Below, piece after piece: positions 22,286 to 35,470 of a DNA stretch of 64,000 nt. The notes under the pieces are model-generated. The model was not told where the DNA came from. It was given only the letters and a program-made list of their open reading frames with translations, and did no database searches. Each line of letters starts with the position of its first letter. The stretch's first letter is position 1. This DNA is from Piliocolobus tephrosceles (Eukaryota; Chordata; Mammalia; Primates; Cercopithecidae), in the NCBI RefSeq assembly GCF_002776525.5, contig NC_045441.1:125805610-125869609 (forward strand), written 5' to 3'. A program made the translations under genes and the position numbers.

Positions 22286-23580
22286 TAGTTCTAAAGCTGA
22301 TTGCAGTCATGCTGCCTATGTAAATAGCATTAATAATATTTTTAACATCAAGTGAGTTATAAAAAACTGTTTATAATTTACCTATGACACTTACCCACAT
22401 ATGAGTGTGCATAAGAGGGCAAAGATCCCACACTAGACACACAAATGCACCTTGTTATATAATCCTACAGTTACAAACCAGAGGCACCAGCATCATTGTT
22501 ATTTCTCTTCACAGTCGGGAGTCTGACTACCTTTCAAAGATGGGACTTAGTCACTGATTTGCCAGACCATAATCTAATTTTTTCATAGACAAAAATACTT
22601 CACTTTCAGGTCTCTCATCTCATCCCCTAGAACACTGGGTGGCTGCCCATAAAGCTGTGCCATGGCGCCACCTCACTCAATTATACCATGTAGTCATCTC
22701 AAGAAAGCTTTTAGTTTCAGTTAAGTCTGAAGAATTAGAGGCTGGTTTAGGAACAGAAAAAAAAAAAAAAAAACCCACCAAACTTCTAATAAGTGAGTAT
22801 CACAAAGATCTCAAACAATTTATCAAAAAAAAAAAAAAAAAAATCAGTAGAGAAAGACAGAACTCTTCAGCAATCCTTAGCTACTTCAGTTATGTTTATT
22901 CATTCCTGCTGTCCTTTCTTACTGAACAACAGATATCCAGAGTCAACTGCTTCCACTCTTTGTCCTTCTCTTCTGAGCCCAGAAACCTTTATCGCCCGGC
23001 TGCATATCTTTGTCCTTGAATTGCTACCCACTTCCAAGTGACTGCACAACAAATATGTGCTAAAACAAACATGGCTCCAGTCCTAGTTCTACCACTGCCT
23101 GTCTTGCTGATTTGTGTATTTGACTCTGCTCTCTATTTCCTCAAATATAATTTAAAAGTGTTTAATTGATTTATCCCTAAGACTAAGTCTAATATATTTT
23201 ATTATTGAGCCCCTAACCCCTCTACTCAGCTTCCCGCATTCATCTTCCTCTTCAGATTATCTGGCACTATTCTTATCAATCCAGTAGTTTCATCTCAATT
23301 GCAATCCTCACCTCTCTTCCAAATTTGATGCTATTGTCTTGCTTTCTCTATAAAATTGTTCCCTTTATGTCTGTGACAATCTGTGTTCAGTTTCTTTACA
23401 TAACTCTCTAATTTGGTCTGTAGTATTTACTTCAAGCTTCTGTGATATTCTGAAAATTCTAGAGAGTAAATTTTTAAGTATTGGCTATGAGGTGAAATAA
23501 GAAGGCCAAATGAACTTTGACACATCTTACTTAATCATAGTTATGCCCAGAACCCTATCAGTGAAGACGGCATTAAAAAT
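22286..23580. other. Unique sequence with two A-runs
   Basis: Two long A-runs lie near 22758-22774 and 22826-22843. I see no retrocopy upstream of either. The rest is unclassified, possibly an old LINE at 23200-23440. Confidence 0.5.
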
Positions 23581-23591
23581 GATAATACTTG

Positions 23592-23755
23592 TCCATGTGC
23601 AGTGGTTCACAACTTTAATCCCAGCACTTAGGGAAGCTGATGTGGGTGGATCATTTGAGCCCAGGAGGTTGAGGCTGCAGTGAGCTATGATAACACCACC
23701 AAAATCCAGCTGGGTGACAGAGCAAGATCCTACCTCCAAAAAGAAGAAGGAAAAA
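23592..23755 (+). mobile_element. AluJ-like element with internal deletion
   Basis: The first part of the left arm joins directly to the end of the right arm ('gctgggtgacagagcaagat', 23709-23728), so about 150 bases are missing. Perfect 11-bp target-site duplications, 'gataatacttg', lie at 23581-23591 and 23756-23766. The deletion may pre-date or follow insertion. Confidence 0.9.
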
Positions 23756-23766
23756 GATAATACTTG

Positions 23767-24428
23767 CCCCTACAGACCCAGGCTCCAGGCCCACCCTTGT
23801 GCCAGGCCTGCCCTTATGGACCAAGGCCCAGAGGACCCAGGCTCCAAGCATATTCTTTTTTTTTTTTTTTTTTTTTTCTTTTTTAGATGGAGTTTCATTC
23901 TTATTGCCCAGGCTGGAGTGCAATGGTGAGATCTCAGCTCACTGCAACCTCTGCCTCCCAGGTTCAAGCAATTCTACTACCTCAGCCTCCCAAGCAGCTG
24001 GGATTATAGGCATGCAGCATCACGCCTGCCTAATTTTTTGTATTTTTAGTAGAGATGGGGTTTCTCCATGGTGGTCAGGCTGGTCTTGAACTCCCGACCA
24101 CAGGTGATCTGCCCACCCTGGCCTCCCAAAGTGCTGGGATTATAGGCATGAGCCACCATGCCTGGCTTTCAAGCCCACTCTGACAGACTCAAGCTCCAGG
24201 CCCACCCCAGCACAAAAATTGGCCCTGTAGACCCATACTCTAGACCTGCTCCCTCGGTCCCAAACACCAGGCTTGCCTGCATGGACCCATACAACATGCC
24301 CATCCCAGTAGACCCTGGTTCCAGGCCAGCTTCCATGGACTCAGAACCAGTCCCAACCCTACAGATGCAGGAACCAGGCCAATCTCAGTGTAAGCAGGCC
24401 ATAGGCCTGCCTTAATGCACCCATGTCT
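23767..24428. repeat. Degenerate GC-rich minisatellite
   Basis: Variants of 'gacccaggctccaggccca' recur about every 27-30 bases at 23767-23850 and 24170-24390. One plus-strand frame (24158-24415) shows the period as a 9-10 residue motif around DP-x-SRP. An Alu (23856-24166) splits the array. The array abuts the L1 that starts at 24429. Confidence 0.7.
23856..24166 (-). mobile_element. AluS-like element, antisense
   Basis: A full dimeric Alu with about 22 T at its tail end, inserted into the minisatellite. The flanks 23843-23855 and 24168-24180 agree at 9 of 13 bases, which could be decayed target-site duplication or similarity between minisatellite units. Confidence 0.95.
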
Positions 24429-25257
24429 CATAAAATATACAAACAATTCAAAATGGATTAAAGATCTAAATATAAAACCTAAAGCTGTAAAACAGCTAAA
24501 AGGAAACATAGGAGAAAAGCTCCATGAAATTGATCAGGGAAAAGATATTTTGGATATGTTTCTGAAAGCACAGGCAACAAAAGCAAAAATAGACAAATGA
24601 GGTTGAATCAAACTAGAAATCTGCACAGCAAATGAAGCAATCAAACTAAAGAGAGCATCTATGGAATGGGAGAAAATACGTGCCAGCAGCACATCAGATA
24701 AGGGTTTAATATCCAAAATATATAAGGAACTCAAACAACTCAGTAGCAAGAAAACAAATAGCTAAATAAAAAATGGACAAAGGACCTGAATAGACATTTC
24801 TCAAAAGAAGACTTACAACTGGCCAACACGTATATTCTTAAAAGCTCAGCATCACTAATCATCAAGGAAATGCAAATCAAAACCACAATGAAATATCAAC
24901 TCATAGCTGTTAAAATGCCATTATCACGAAGACAAAAGGTAAGTACTGGCAAGGATTTGGAGAAAAGGGGAACTCTTTTCCGTTGATGGGGATGTTGATG
25001 GGGATGTAAATTGGTAACACCATAATGGAAAAATGTAGGAGAGTTCCTCAAAAATAATAAAAAGAATTGCCATGTGGCCCAGACCCAGCAATACCACTTT
25101 GAGGTATATATATGGTTATATATCGAAAACAAATGAAATCAGTATCTTGAAGGGATATCTACACTCCTACTATAATTGCAGCATCATTCACGATAATCAA
25201 CTAAAATATCCAGCAACAGATAAATGGACATACATACTGCATTTTATGTATCATACA

Positions 25258-25295
<38 letters not shown>

Positions 25296-25690
25296 CAGGC
25301 ACAGAAAATAAATACTTCATGAATTCACTTATATGTGGAATCTAAAAATGTTGAACTCATAGACGTTTGTCAGGGTAGACGGGGTGAGGGAAATGGGGGG
25401 AAATGTTGGTGAAAGAGTATGAAATTGTTAAATAGAATGAACATGTTCTCAAGATCTCATGTAGAGCATGATGACTCCAATTAATACTACTGTATTGTAT
25501 AGTTGAAATTTACTGAGAGAAGTGATCTTAAATGTTCTAATTCCAAAAAATAAAGATAAATTATGTGAGGTGATGAATATTTTAATTAGATTGATAGTGG
25601 TAACCATTTTATAATGTATATGTATATTAAAACATGTTGTACACCTTATACAGTATTTATTTGTCCACCATACCTTAATAAAGGTGAAAA
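24429..25690 (+). mobile_element. L1MA-like 3' part, sense
   Basis: The sense strand reads the C-terminal part of ORF2 (24440-25310) followed by a 3'UTR of L1MA type ('tatgtggaatctaaaaatgt', 25332-25351; 'catgttgtacaccttata', 25633-25650). It is 5'-truncated, contains many stops and has a (CA)n run in it. It ends in an A-rich tail near 25690. Confidence 0.88.
25259..25300. repeat. (CA)n microsatellite
   Basis: About 30 bases of perfect CA repeat followed by TATATA. It sits where L1MA elements carry a short ATATACACA motif, so it probably expanded from it. Confidence 0.95.
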
Positions 25691-26985
25691 AACTAATAAT
25701 GCCTACATGGCAATAGTGCTTTAAATATTCCTACGCATTTTGCCATTAGATCCTTAGTACAATATAGAGGGCAATTCATAATAAGGAGAAGCAGTTTTGG
25801 ATATGCTGACACCCCCTCCTCTTCTTGTGATGGTTGAAATGATTATCTTAAAGATCCCTTCTGGCATCTTCAACTCATTCTTTAATTTAAAAGAGACAAT
25901 TTAAAGAACAAAAGTGGGTATTCTGCATGTTAATTCATTTTTATATCATTCTTGAAGTGTGTTTTCTGTCTGTTTTTATTCATTAGAGTTTTTCTGGTGT
26001 TATTATTGGAGAATTCAAAGGTGGTATAAGAGTTGATAACTGTATAGAGAACACAGCCCTGATAGCCCTCGTACTGCTACCTAGACACCTGTGCTATTGA
26101 TTATACAGAGGTTCCATGTGAATAAATGTGTGGTCTGCCTCAAACTCAACCACATGCCTGGGAAAAGCATGTGTCCTTAGTCCCCAATTTTATCATCATT
26201 TGCAGAGGCAAACCATTGGCCACTGTGCTCAAGGAAGTGGGAGCCTTGACTACATTTTACCTCTAATTCTGGACACAGGACTAAGCAAGCATTCCTATGC
26301 CAGTGAGTGAAACCTAAAGCACTGAAGATTTTCAGTATCACCATGCTGAAAACATGATTAAAACTAGCATCTAATGCCCTTTTCTCAGTTGCTTCTCAGT
26401 TGTTTCTTGGTGAACTATTTAAAAAATATTGGAAATTTAAAGTAGTGTTAATTCTGAAAGTGCTTCTCTGACTTCAGAAATTGTCTCCTTGCTTTCTTCT
26501 TAAATTATACCACTTAGAAGAAAGAAATATGTGTTAAACAGACACATTGGGGTTTGTGGAGGCAGGAGTGGGGTTGTAGAGAAAAGCCGCCTTGCTTGCA
26601 AGCCAGGAAGTTGGCCCTCGATCTTCCTGGGAACAGAAATGAGAGAACATTCCCACCTTCATCTTCAGCCTCTGAAACTATACTTGGCGAGAAAGGAGAT
26701 TTGCCAGAACACAGACACCTCCTCAGATTATGCCATGACTTTTCCTGCCTGATGAAAATCCACATCCCTGTCAGTGGAGTTGCACCCTTGGAAGGAAGAT
26801 TCATAAAGGCAGCCATCTGTCAGGGAAACCAATGCCCTGTGTTTACAAAGAAATGGGCTCTTCTCAGATTTGCCCTCAGATGGGTACCAGGCTGGAGTGC
26901 ACTGCAGTTTGCTGTCCTTGGCTTCACTCACATTGCATTTGACATGAATTTAAGAGTCGAAGCCTGGTATGATGAACTCCCAAGA
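25691..26985. other. Unique sequence, no gene seen
   Basis: A weak MIR-like patch lies at 25717-25800. A 180-codon open frame begins at 26554 but has no recognisable domain, and its final third is a MIR. No other signal. Confidence 0.5.
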
Positions 26986-26989
26986 AGAC

Positions 26990-27205
26990 TCCCAGTCATC
27001 TTGACCAAGTTTGAATCCTGGTCTTGCCACTTAATATCAAGAACTGGATTTGTCTATTATTTAGCCATTCTTAAGCCTCAGTTTGCTTGCATGTGAAGTC
27101 AATATCAGACTGCCAATTCATTAGAATAGTTGTAGAGCTCCATGATATGCTGTAGGTGAAGTGAGTAGCACCTAACAAATTCATACTCATTAAATGTTAT
27201 TTTCC
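26990..27205 (+). mobile_element. MIR element, sense
   Basis: 'gtttgaatcctggtcttgcc' (27009-27028), 'cattcttaagcctcagtttg' (27065-27084) and 'actcattaaatgttatt' near 27186 follow the MIR consensus. Confidence 0.75.
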
Positions 27206-29250
27206 CCGAGGCATTCTGTGGATGCCAGTGTCAGGAAGGATCAAGTATATTCAGGGGAAACATCACTGCTACAATCCTTCAGAGTCTAGGAGAACAGGAA
27301 GCAGTTGGAAAACATAATCTACCCTGGCCTTCTCTCTGCCAACTCAGAGGACCAACCAGAGCCTTGGGGATACATAAACTCAACCTCAGAGATAAGGACA
27401 ATTCAGCATGCTGCTTCAGCTACTCTGCCTCTTTTTAACACTTACAGTCTGGTTGAAAAATTCTCCACGTAGGCATGATTAGTTATCATGATACCAGATC
27501 ACTTGGCAAAGCTCCCTGGGCTATCAGGCCACTGTATTTGCCTTAAGAAAACCCCTGAAAGCATGCTGATTTGGAGGGAGTCCACAGCCCCAGCAACATA
27601 TGAGCTGTCAGAATGATGTTCTGCAGAGGAGAGTACAGCTTTACATTCTGGGTTGCCTAGATTAAATATCACCTCCTCTGGGTATATGAGTGTGTGTGTG
27701 TTTGAGGAGGTGGATGTGTTTATATGGGAAAGGCCTTCTTTTTTGCAAAAAGAAATATTCTTTTAAATTGAGAACAATTTAAAAACCTGCCTTTCGTACA
27801 TATGTATATCGATTGCCTTTAAACATATATTCTTTAATTTGGGCAAATCATTTAATTCCAGAAACAGTAAAAAAATTCACTAGAGAAATTGTCTCCAGTG
27901 GTGAGACAGTAAAATACCATATATGGAGTTCTAGTGAACTTTTCACTGGCAGATAATAACTCCTGATTTATTTCAAATGGGCATTAAAATCTCAGTGACA
28001 AGATCTGCAGAGGCATTGAGTACAAGGTGTCAAGTGGCCCTTAAGCCTAAGGAGTAACAGGAGGCATGGGAAGCACTTGGAAGATGAGTGTGATTATTGC
28101 TTTCAAGACACTACCATTTAAAGATGAAGCATTTGGTATTAGGCACAGAAGAATTGTCTTCCATGAAAAAGAAAGATTCCTTCATTTTTTTTAAAGAAAA
28201 TAATCACCAGATGTAGTCTTTTCAAATTAAATGTCTCCATTGGTATCAGATAGCCAGCACCTGGGGAAGGCCGAACGTGAATGCATATGATGGCTCCAAA
28301 TAGCACAGATAAATTTAGAATCTTCACTCACCAAATGGGGTGGGATCTCTCTGGCTCTTAGGCCTGGTTGTGCTTGTATTCTGAACTGACACATATGGCG
28401 CACTGATGTCCTTTGGTCACATTCTGTTTTTCTGTCTACAACCTACTTGTATCACCTCTACTCCCTCTTGCTTGCCTACTAAGTTTCTTACTCACACACT
28501 CACATCTTTAGCTACTCAATTCATGTCTTTGAATAAATGTGGGTATCCGTAAGTTCATCAGCATGTGTGTTAGGGTATCCCTGTGGGTTTATGTACATTT
28601 GTGTATGTTTACATATATGTAAGTAGACTTCAGGAAAAGCCTAAAGTTGGGCAGCCACTCGAATCTCGACTCACTTCCTTCACTTAACCATAGGTCTTTG
28701 GCACTCTTCCACATCAGGTAGAAGAGCATTCTCTCTGCAGGATTAGGGTTGTGTAGTTCCCTGTCTGTAGAGTTTAGAACAAGAAACTTCCTCCCTCCTG
28801 CTTTTTCTTATCTGCTCGCTTAACAAAGCAGGCAATGAGAAGAGCTATCACACATTTAGGAAAAACATTGCCCCAATTTTTATTTCAGTAATTGCTTTCA
28901 GGACAGCAGGAGTCCTGTATGTCACAGATGTACCAATTATAGTATTAAAATGATAGAAACGAAAAGAAACATAACCATTTATTACCACCACCATGAAACC
29001 AAGTGTCACATACTCTGGGGTGAGCTGGACCTTGAGAAGTAATTGTTCCAACCCAAGTTTTCTGAGTGAAAGGCAACTCCCTCCACTTCCTTCTGTTGTT
29101 TTGTGACATTACTGATATAGGTTGGACACATCAAAACTATTTTTCATTATGTGAGAACACAGAAGAATGTTTAAATTCTTAAAAATGGTGTTTCTGATAA
29201 CTTTTTAAAGTTTAGAAATATCCAGAAGACAAGATAGAGAACAGTACTAC
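27206..29250. other. Unique sequence, no gene seen
   Basis: No transposon that I recognise in about 2 kb, only a short TG run near 27690. Open frames are all under 70 codons. Confidence 0.55.
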
Positions 29251-29254
29251 ATAA

Positions 29255-29420
29255 AAAGTTAAATTTGTGGCTACCATGTACCAGGCATTTTTATACAATT
29301 CTCAATTTTCAGACTTTTCAACCATTCTGCGTAGTGATATTGCTGCTGAAAGTCAGGTTGGTTAAGTGACCTGACTTAGACTATATACCTATTAAATGGT
29401 AGAGCAAGAATAGTAGCTAT
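29255..29420 (-). mobile_element. MIR element, antisense
   Basis: 'ggctaccatgtaccaggcat' (29269-29288) and 'gttggttaagtgacctgact' (29357-29376) are reversed MIR phrases. Confidence 0.75.
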
Positions 29421-30079
29421 AACCTTTCTATCAGTAGTCATCTATTAAGCTAGGAGTTAAATGGGCACAGAAGTCGATTTCCTGTAGCTTTCTTCCATTT
29501 CTAGGCTTTAGTAGCAGGTTAGTGTAAATGAAATTCTTTTCCTCTTTTATTTTCAAGCTAGGTCTCTAACCTTTTAGATTTAGGAACCATTTCAAATTCC
29601 ATTTGGGATCAAATCTAGTATGTAATTTATAATAGGTACTTAATAAAAATACGTTGATATTGACTGTTCTTAATTTCTTGAAGAATACTTGATATCCCTA
29701 TCTCATTTAATCTATTCTTAATTGACTTTCTTCTCTTACTTTTTATTCATACATAATCTTCTTTTCCTGACGCCATGGGTTAGAACTACTTAATTGTTTG
29801 AAGTTTGTACAGTTTTCAGCCAAGTTTAAGGAAAACATCAAAGACATTGAAATGAAATGACAATAAGTTTTTAAAAAATACTCTTGGGTATAAGTTCTTT
29901 TTTAGTTCTCTCTCTCTGTCGCTCTCTGAAGGACCACAATGTAAAATAAAATGTACAAATAATAAAAATTCTGCTGATAAAATATTTGTTCAATATATAA
30001 AATATTTCTAGATTTAAAGTTTATTTCTGGGACCAGGGCTTTAAATGCTAGCTGGTTATATGCCCCACAATGTTATCAG
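29421..30079. other. Unique sequence, no gene seen
   Basis: No recognisable feature. Confidence 0.5.
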
Positions 30080-30400
30080 GTACCTACTCTGTGCCAGATT
30101 ATATACTTGGTTCAGAATGTAGACAGGAAAGGTATGGTTTCTATCTGTAAGCAGATTAAGGTCTAATGACCTTAGTATGAGGTTTAGGGCTATAATGTCT
30201 AGACATGTAAACCAACTATTGCATTGCCATGGGACAAGGGCTATAATTGAGACTATGCAAGTATTTTGGAAGAACAGAATAATAGTATCTTATTGAGACC
30301 TTGGGTCAGGAAAGTTTTCCTAAAGAAGTTGGCATACAAAAGGAGATTTGAAGAATCAACAGTAGTAGTTGCCTCCATAGAAAAGAGAAAGAGAAGGGGA
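30080..30400 (-). mobile_element. Probable L2, antisense
   Basis: 'ggtacctactctgtgccaga' (30079-30098) and the later 'caggaaagttttcctaaaga' (30307-30326) match the reversed L2 3' end in order, at low identity. Confidence 0.5.
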
Positions 30401-31415
30401 AGTAAGCAATTGGATGAACCTCAAGGTTCTTTCCTTTATCATTTACAGGGTTATGTTTAATTTAATCTGTTTTTTTTTTTTTTTTTTTGAAACCTGCCTC
30501 TTTAAATACATGTACAAAGTATTTATTACTACTTTTGCTCTTTTCATTTTGTAAGACTGGCTGAATTCACAATATAATTTGTCAAAATCTTAGCCCAACC
30601 GCCTATTTCTCTTCAATTCATTGAAATAGTGGAGTGAGTTCTGAATTTGTATTGTCTAATTTTTTATATTTCTAATTAAATAAAATTCTGCTACCATGAA
30701 GTCTCAACCACTTTTACAAAGGTTTGCCTAGTGAATATCCATGACTTCCTTTATTGAAAAGATGAGATTTGTAATGAACATGTCAGCTATTGAAAGCAGA
30801 TGCGTTATGTTAATTGAAAGTAATTTCTTCTCTTAAAGTGGTTAATCATATTTCCTAAAGTTTGTATAATACCATTCATTTGCTCAGAGATGTATTTTTT
30901 CACAATATAATACCAGTAAGTTTCTGCCCAACTCATCCTAAATGATAAGTTACAAATTACTATATTCCAGATGAATGTGGTATTGCAGTGTATATAAATG
31001 AACATTTGTTACTGCACTGTAACAAGATTTAGATTTGCAATCTTTAAAATGCAAAACCAGCAAGAAATGTTTGCAAAAGCTTTTTTTGGTTTAATACCAT
31101 AATAAGTATTACACAGTTAGACCCTTAACATCTATATTAATGAGTAGCCTGGGGTTATAAAATGGATAAGGAGAGGTGAGGAAGGCAGAAAACTGCATAA
31201 GAATTGATCACTTTTGCTGCAGATCCTGAGAGATGAGATCATGTCCATTGAAACACCTTACACATTTTACCTAATACCAAATTGGGCTTTGTACAAGCTC
31301 TACCACCAGGTGCATGTGTGAATGTGAGTGGATAATTTCTTTCTTTCTTTTTTTTTTTTTTTTTTTTGTAGCTGTGTTATGTTCCATTAAATCTCTTCTA
31401 TAAATGCATTTAATT
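30401..31415. other. Unique sequence with two T-runs
   Basis: T-runs at about 30471-30488 and 31349-31368. The rest is AT-rich without recognisable repeats or genes. Confidence 0.5.
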
Positions 31416-31419
31416 CTGA

Positions 31420-31710
31420 TCTTGTATGCAAATATTTATAATGACTTTATTCATAATTAATCAAATTTAAAAGCAATCCAAATATCCATCAACAGGTAAA
31501 TATATAACTGTGATAATTACATATAATGAAATATTTCTCAGTTACAAAAAGACACCAAGTGCTGATGCATGCATGGGTGAATCTCAAATGCATTGGGTTA
31601 AATGAAGAATATAGATTTAAAGGCAATATGATGTTTGGTTCCATTTAGATGACATTCCAGGAAAGGCAAATTATAGGGGCAGAAAATATATCTAGGGTAA
31701 AAATAATGAG
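31420..31710 (+). mobile_element. L1M ORF2 end, sense
   Basis: 'atatccatcaacaggtaaat' (31482-31501) and 'ggttccatttagatgacatt' (31637-31656) are typical of the end of ORF2 and the start of the 3'UTR in old L1M elements. Confidence 0.75.
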
Positions 31711-32700
31711 CTAGTTGTCCAATCCAAAAGTCACAAACAGAAAAACAGAATTAACCCAATGAAATTAGGAGGAAGAACATTAGTAAGTATAAGAAGACAA
31801 ATTGGAGAGAGAAAAATCAAAGCAAAAAATTTTTTAAAAATCCACAAAACCAAATGTAACTTCTATGAAAGAAAATAAAAGAAAAAAATGGTGGAATTCA
31901 TCCCCATTCTTGAGGTATTCTCTACTGTGTGGAGGGCGATCTGTTAGCAGAATCTCACTCCACCCCTCACAACTTTGCCCTTAGAAAGATGGAGATATTT
32001 CGTATGTTTGGAAAGAGTAGCTGGCCACAATTAGCCAGTGTCATTCTGTCTCTGTCTCTTTCTCTCTTTTGCTCTAGACACATAGACACATGGAATTCAA
32101 AGTAAGAAAGAAAACTAAGACGTTGTGAAGATTCTGGAAAAATAAAGAAAATAACCAAGTTTAAAATATTTGGTAAGCAGGGCTGCTGTTGCACAAATGC
32201 GGCTCCATAGAAAAGATGGTCAGTGTGTGTGGAGCCCCTCCACCCTCCACTATTTACTGAAAATGCACATGCCCAAATTAACATCTTGATGGGCAGTTTA
32301 AATTCATAGGTCATGGATTCTGAATTACTTGAATGATGGCATGGCTAAATAAGGATTTTCTCTATTTATGTTCTCTCAATCAGTTACCATTGAGAATGCA
32401 ATATGATCTTTGACATCTCCAAACACTGACTTCTGGGAACATAATTTTGTCTGGGATAACTGCTCTGCACTCTGAGGACGCTGTATTATTTTGTGGGTGT
32501 GCAGTCAGAGTGGTCATACTCTAGGATGTCCTGTTAATGAATTGGATTTTAAAAATGAGCGATCCCAGAAACTTGGTATTGATTAATTTAATTTCCAAGG
32601 ACTCAAAGGAGTCCTACCCATTTCTGTGAAAGGTGGTTCAGACTGAAGCCACTGAAGAAAGTAAATTAATTCCTTATTGAGAGTTAATTATTTGCCAAGA
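31711..32700. other. Unique sequence, no gene seen
   Basis: A 115-codon minus-strand open frame (31967-32314) has no recognisable domain. No repeats recognised. Confidence 0.5.
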
Positions 32701-32704
32701 AATC

Positions 32705-32910
32705 TTTTAAGGAGTTAACATAATTTAGGTAAAACTCACATCATCTTTTTGAGATGGCTAATAATATTTCCATTTTAAGATTAGGTATCTGAGAGACAAA
32801 GAGGTTAAAAAACTTCTCCGTGGTCACACAACTATTAAGTAATCTCCATAGGATTCAAATGAAGGAAATCTGATTTAGACTCTGTGCTTTTATCCATTAC
32901 ATTCAAACAC
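32705..32910 (-). mobile_element. MIR element, antisense
   Basis: 'gagacaaagaggttaaaaaa' (32792-32811) and 'ggtcacacaactattaagta' (32822-32841) are reversed MIR core phrases. Confidence 0.8.
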
Positions 32911-34640
32911 CTAGACAAATACAACTAAGCTTTGAAATAGAGCTGAAATAAGAAGTGGAGGTAGACTTAAATTCCTTGGGACTAGTAACACAGAAGGGAA
33001 ATATAATTTAATTTTGGATCTATACAACTTTTGACCTTTTGGCTTTGACTTACAAGGAGATTTGATAGTTGGCTCTGTTTTGTTGGTGTTTTTCCCCAGG
33101 AGAATCTGATGATGGCAGGAGATTTATATTTGTGTCTAAAGCATCTCTGTGCTGCTGGAATTTTATTGTTACAGTGTCTTTATGTAGTTTATTATTAAAA
33201 CACAGTTATGATGTCATTTGAGCTCATTGAGGACCTCTGAAAAAGTGGCTAAACATAATTTGAGAATGGAAACAGAATAAAGAGTGACTTTTCAGCCTTG
33301 AGTACAGAGTGGCCTTGGAAATGATTTAATTAATGCACTCTTCTGACCCATATCCGAGAAGAAAGCCAGACAAGCAGTTGTTAAATGTAGAGTGGCATCA
33401 AGAAGGATTATTCTGAGGGACAGCTAATCATTTCCCAGAAAGGAGTTAGCATATCTCAACTGACCATAACTGTAATAGTCAAGCCAATGAATTAGGATAA
33501 CAAAACCTGGGCAATATTGGGGGTGCTAATGCTTCTTCTTTTCCCCTGATAATTACCTCCATGTGAAAAGAAACACTTTGGCACAATTCTCTTGGCCATT
33601 TGCTACCTGTTATTTACTCTGTCCAAGGGAAGATGAAACGCTCTATCTGATTGGAAGGAGAAAGAGGGCATGAGTGGCCAGCACTTTCCTTTTCTTCTAA
33701 TGAGCCAGCAGACTGCAGATAATGTACATTGTGTTTTGGATCTCTAGGAGTAGCTCTGCCGTAGGACTGGAGGTCTGCTCCAGTCCAGTACTACTGAGTG
33801 GGACAAATGTTCTCATTCAAGTGTTCACTACTACAAAGTCCACTTTCTTGTAGATAACAGAAACTCTTAATACCAGCATTAACATTCCAAAATGTTTATT
33901 CTGTTTTCTACATATCTTATTCCTTTTATCTTATTTTTGACATGGTTTAGAACTCTGGCAAGGAAAAGGACTGCAGGTTATTGTTCCCTGCCAAATATTC
34001 CAACAACAGACAAACCAATGATGTGATTGACAGGAGACGTGGAGGGAGGGAAGAAGAGGGAGATAGAGGGAAAGAATTCATAAAGGCATAACTCAAAACC
34101 TGCACCATGCTGATTTGTGGCAAAGAACTTTAGAAAACCTCAGGAATTAGAAGGCCTGAATTGATCTAAAAGTGAGGAGTGAGGGTGCAGGACAGAGCTT
34201 GAGAGCTTGAGACAGTAGAATTACTTGAATAGTTGTATAAAAAGTGCAACTGGGTAATAGTTCCATTATTAAACTATTAGAATACTAAAAGCTGAATGAG
34301 AGGGAATCATATCTGTGTGCATTAAGTACCATGTGAGGCCAGGTAACATATTGGAAACAGAGTTTAAATAACAGTCTCCTGAGAAGATATACGCCTCACT
34401 ACTTTCTTTCATATTTGGATTCAGGAAAACTCTGGTAGCTGGGCTTATTACTCTCAGCTAAAAAAGAAAAATGAATTTTTTATGGGAAAACTGACAATCC
34501 TAAGAGAATAATAATAATAAATCTGGTAATTGGGACTTACCCAAATAAATGGTCAATAGAGATCATACTGCAATAAAACCAAGCATTGAGAAATGCTTTC
34601 AAATAGGGTTCTGGTACTTCAATCAAATACAGACATACAG
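32911..34640. other. Unique sequence, no gene seen
   Basis: About 1.7 kb with no transposon or coding signal that I recognise. Confidence 0.55.
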
Positions 34641-34649
34641 TTTATAATT

Positions 34650-35470
34650 AGCAGATATTTAAACCAAATCTATAACATGAAAACAGAGAGAAATCAAACA
34701 GAAAGCAGAAAAAATGGAAGTGGAAGAAAAATTTATGAAGAGTAGGGAGAAAATTCCACAAATACATGTGTGTGAATATATATGGAGATATATAAATTTT
34801 TTCAGTGATGAAATATTATTTCCATAAGAAAGACTTGAAATTGCACATCAGGATATTCAGAAAATAATATAAAACAACCTCCATATCACCCTCAAAATCT
34901 TGAAAATTAAAAATATAATAACAGAAATTAAAATGCTAATAAAAATTTCAGAAAATAAAGCCTCAGAAATACACCAGAAAGTAGTATGATAACAAAAATT
35001 AAAAGACAAACAACAAAAAGTAAAAAAAAGAAGTTAGGGAATCAGCCCCAAATTTTAAATACTCACATATAGGGAGTTTCTGTTGAAGACAACAGAGAAA
35101 ATGGACAGTAAGAAATTATCCATGAAAATTTAATTCAAAAGAAGTACTGAAAATCGAAAGCAATTTCCTGATTAAAAACACAGTGCCCAAGTTCATAACA
35201 TAAAAACAAACTCATACCAACACACATTTTGTAAAATTTTAAAAACAAGAGATCAAGAGAAGATTTTCAAAGTTTTCACAAAAGGAAAAAACAAAACAAA
35301 ACACTTCATGACATAGAAAACAAGAATAAAAGAATGAATGTTTCCACAGCACTAAAAGCTAGACTAAAATGAAACAATGCTTTCAAATTTAAAAGACAAA
35401 TTCATCCTACCTAAGATTTTATGTCAAGATATGAGTCAATTGCAAAATTAAAAAAAATTTACTTCCTCAG
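34650..35470 (+). mobile_element. Probable old L1M ORF1 region, sense
   Basis: A-rich sequence whose order of phrases (for example 'cctaagattttatgtcaaga', 35409-35428) resembles the C-terminal half of ORF1 in old L1M elements. Identity is low and no open frame survives. Confidence 0.4.

Noticed and set aside
22758..22843. Two A-runs as tails of processed pseudogenes
   Set aside because: No gene-like or SINE sequence precedes either run and no target-site duplication is visible.
26887..26905. Alu-like phrase 'ccaggctggagtgca'
   Set aside because: Only about 15 bases match and the flanks are not Alu, so it is probably coincidence.
26554..27096. 180-codon open frame on the plus strand
   Set aside because: It has no recognisable domain and no upstream signals, and its last third is a MIR SINE. 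It is best explained as chance.
31967..32314. 115-codon minus-strand open frame
   Set aside because: No domain, no promoter or splice support and unremarkable composition.
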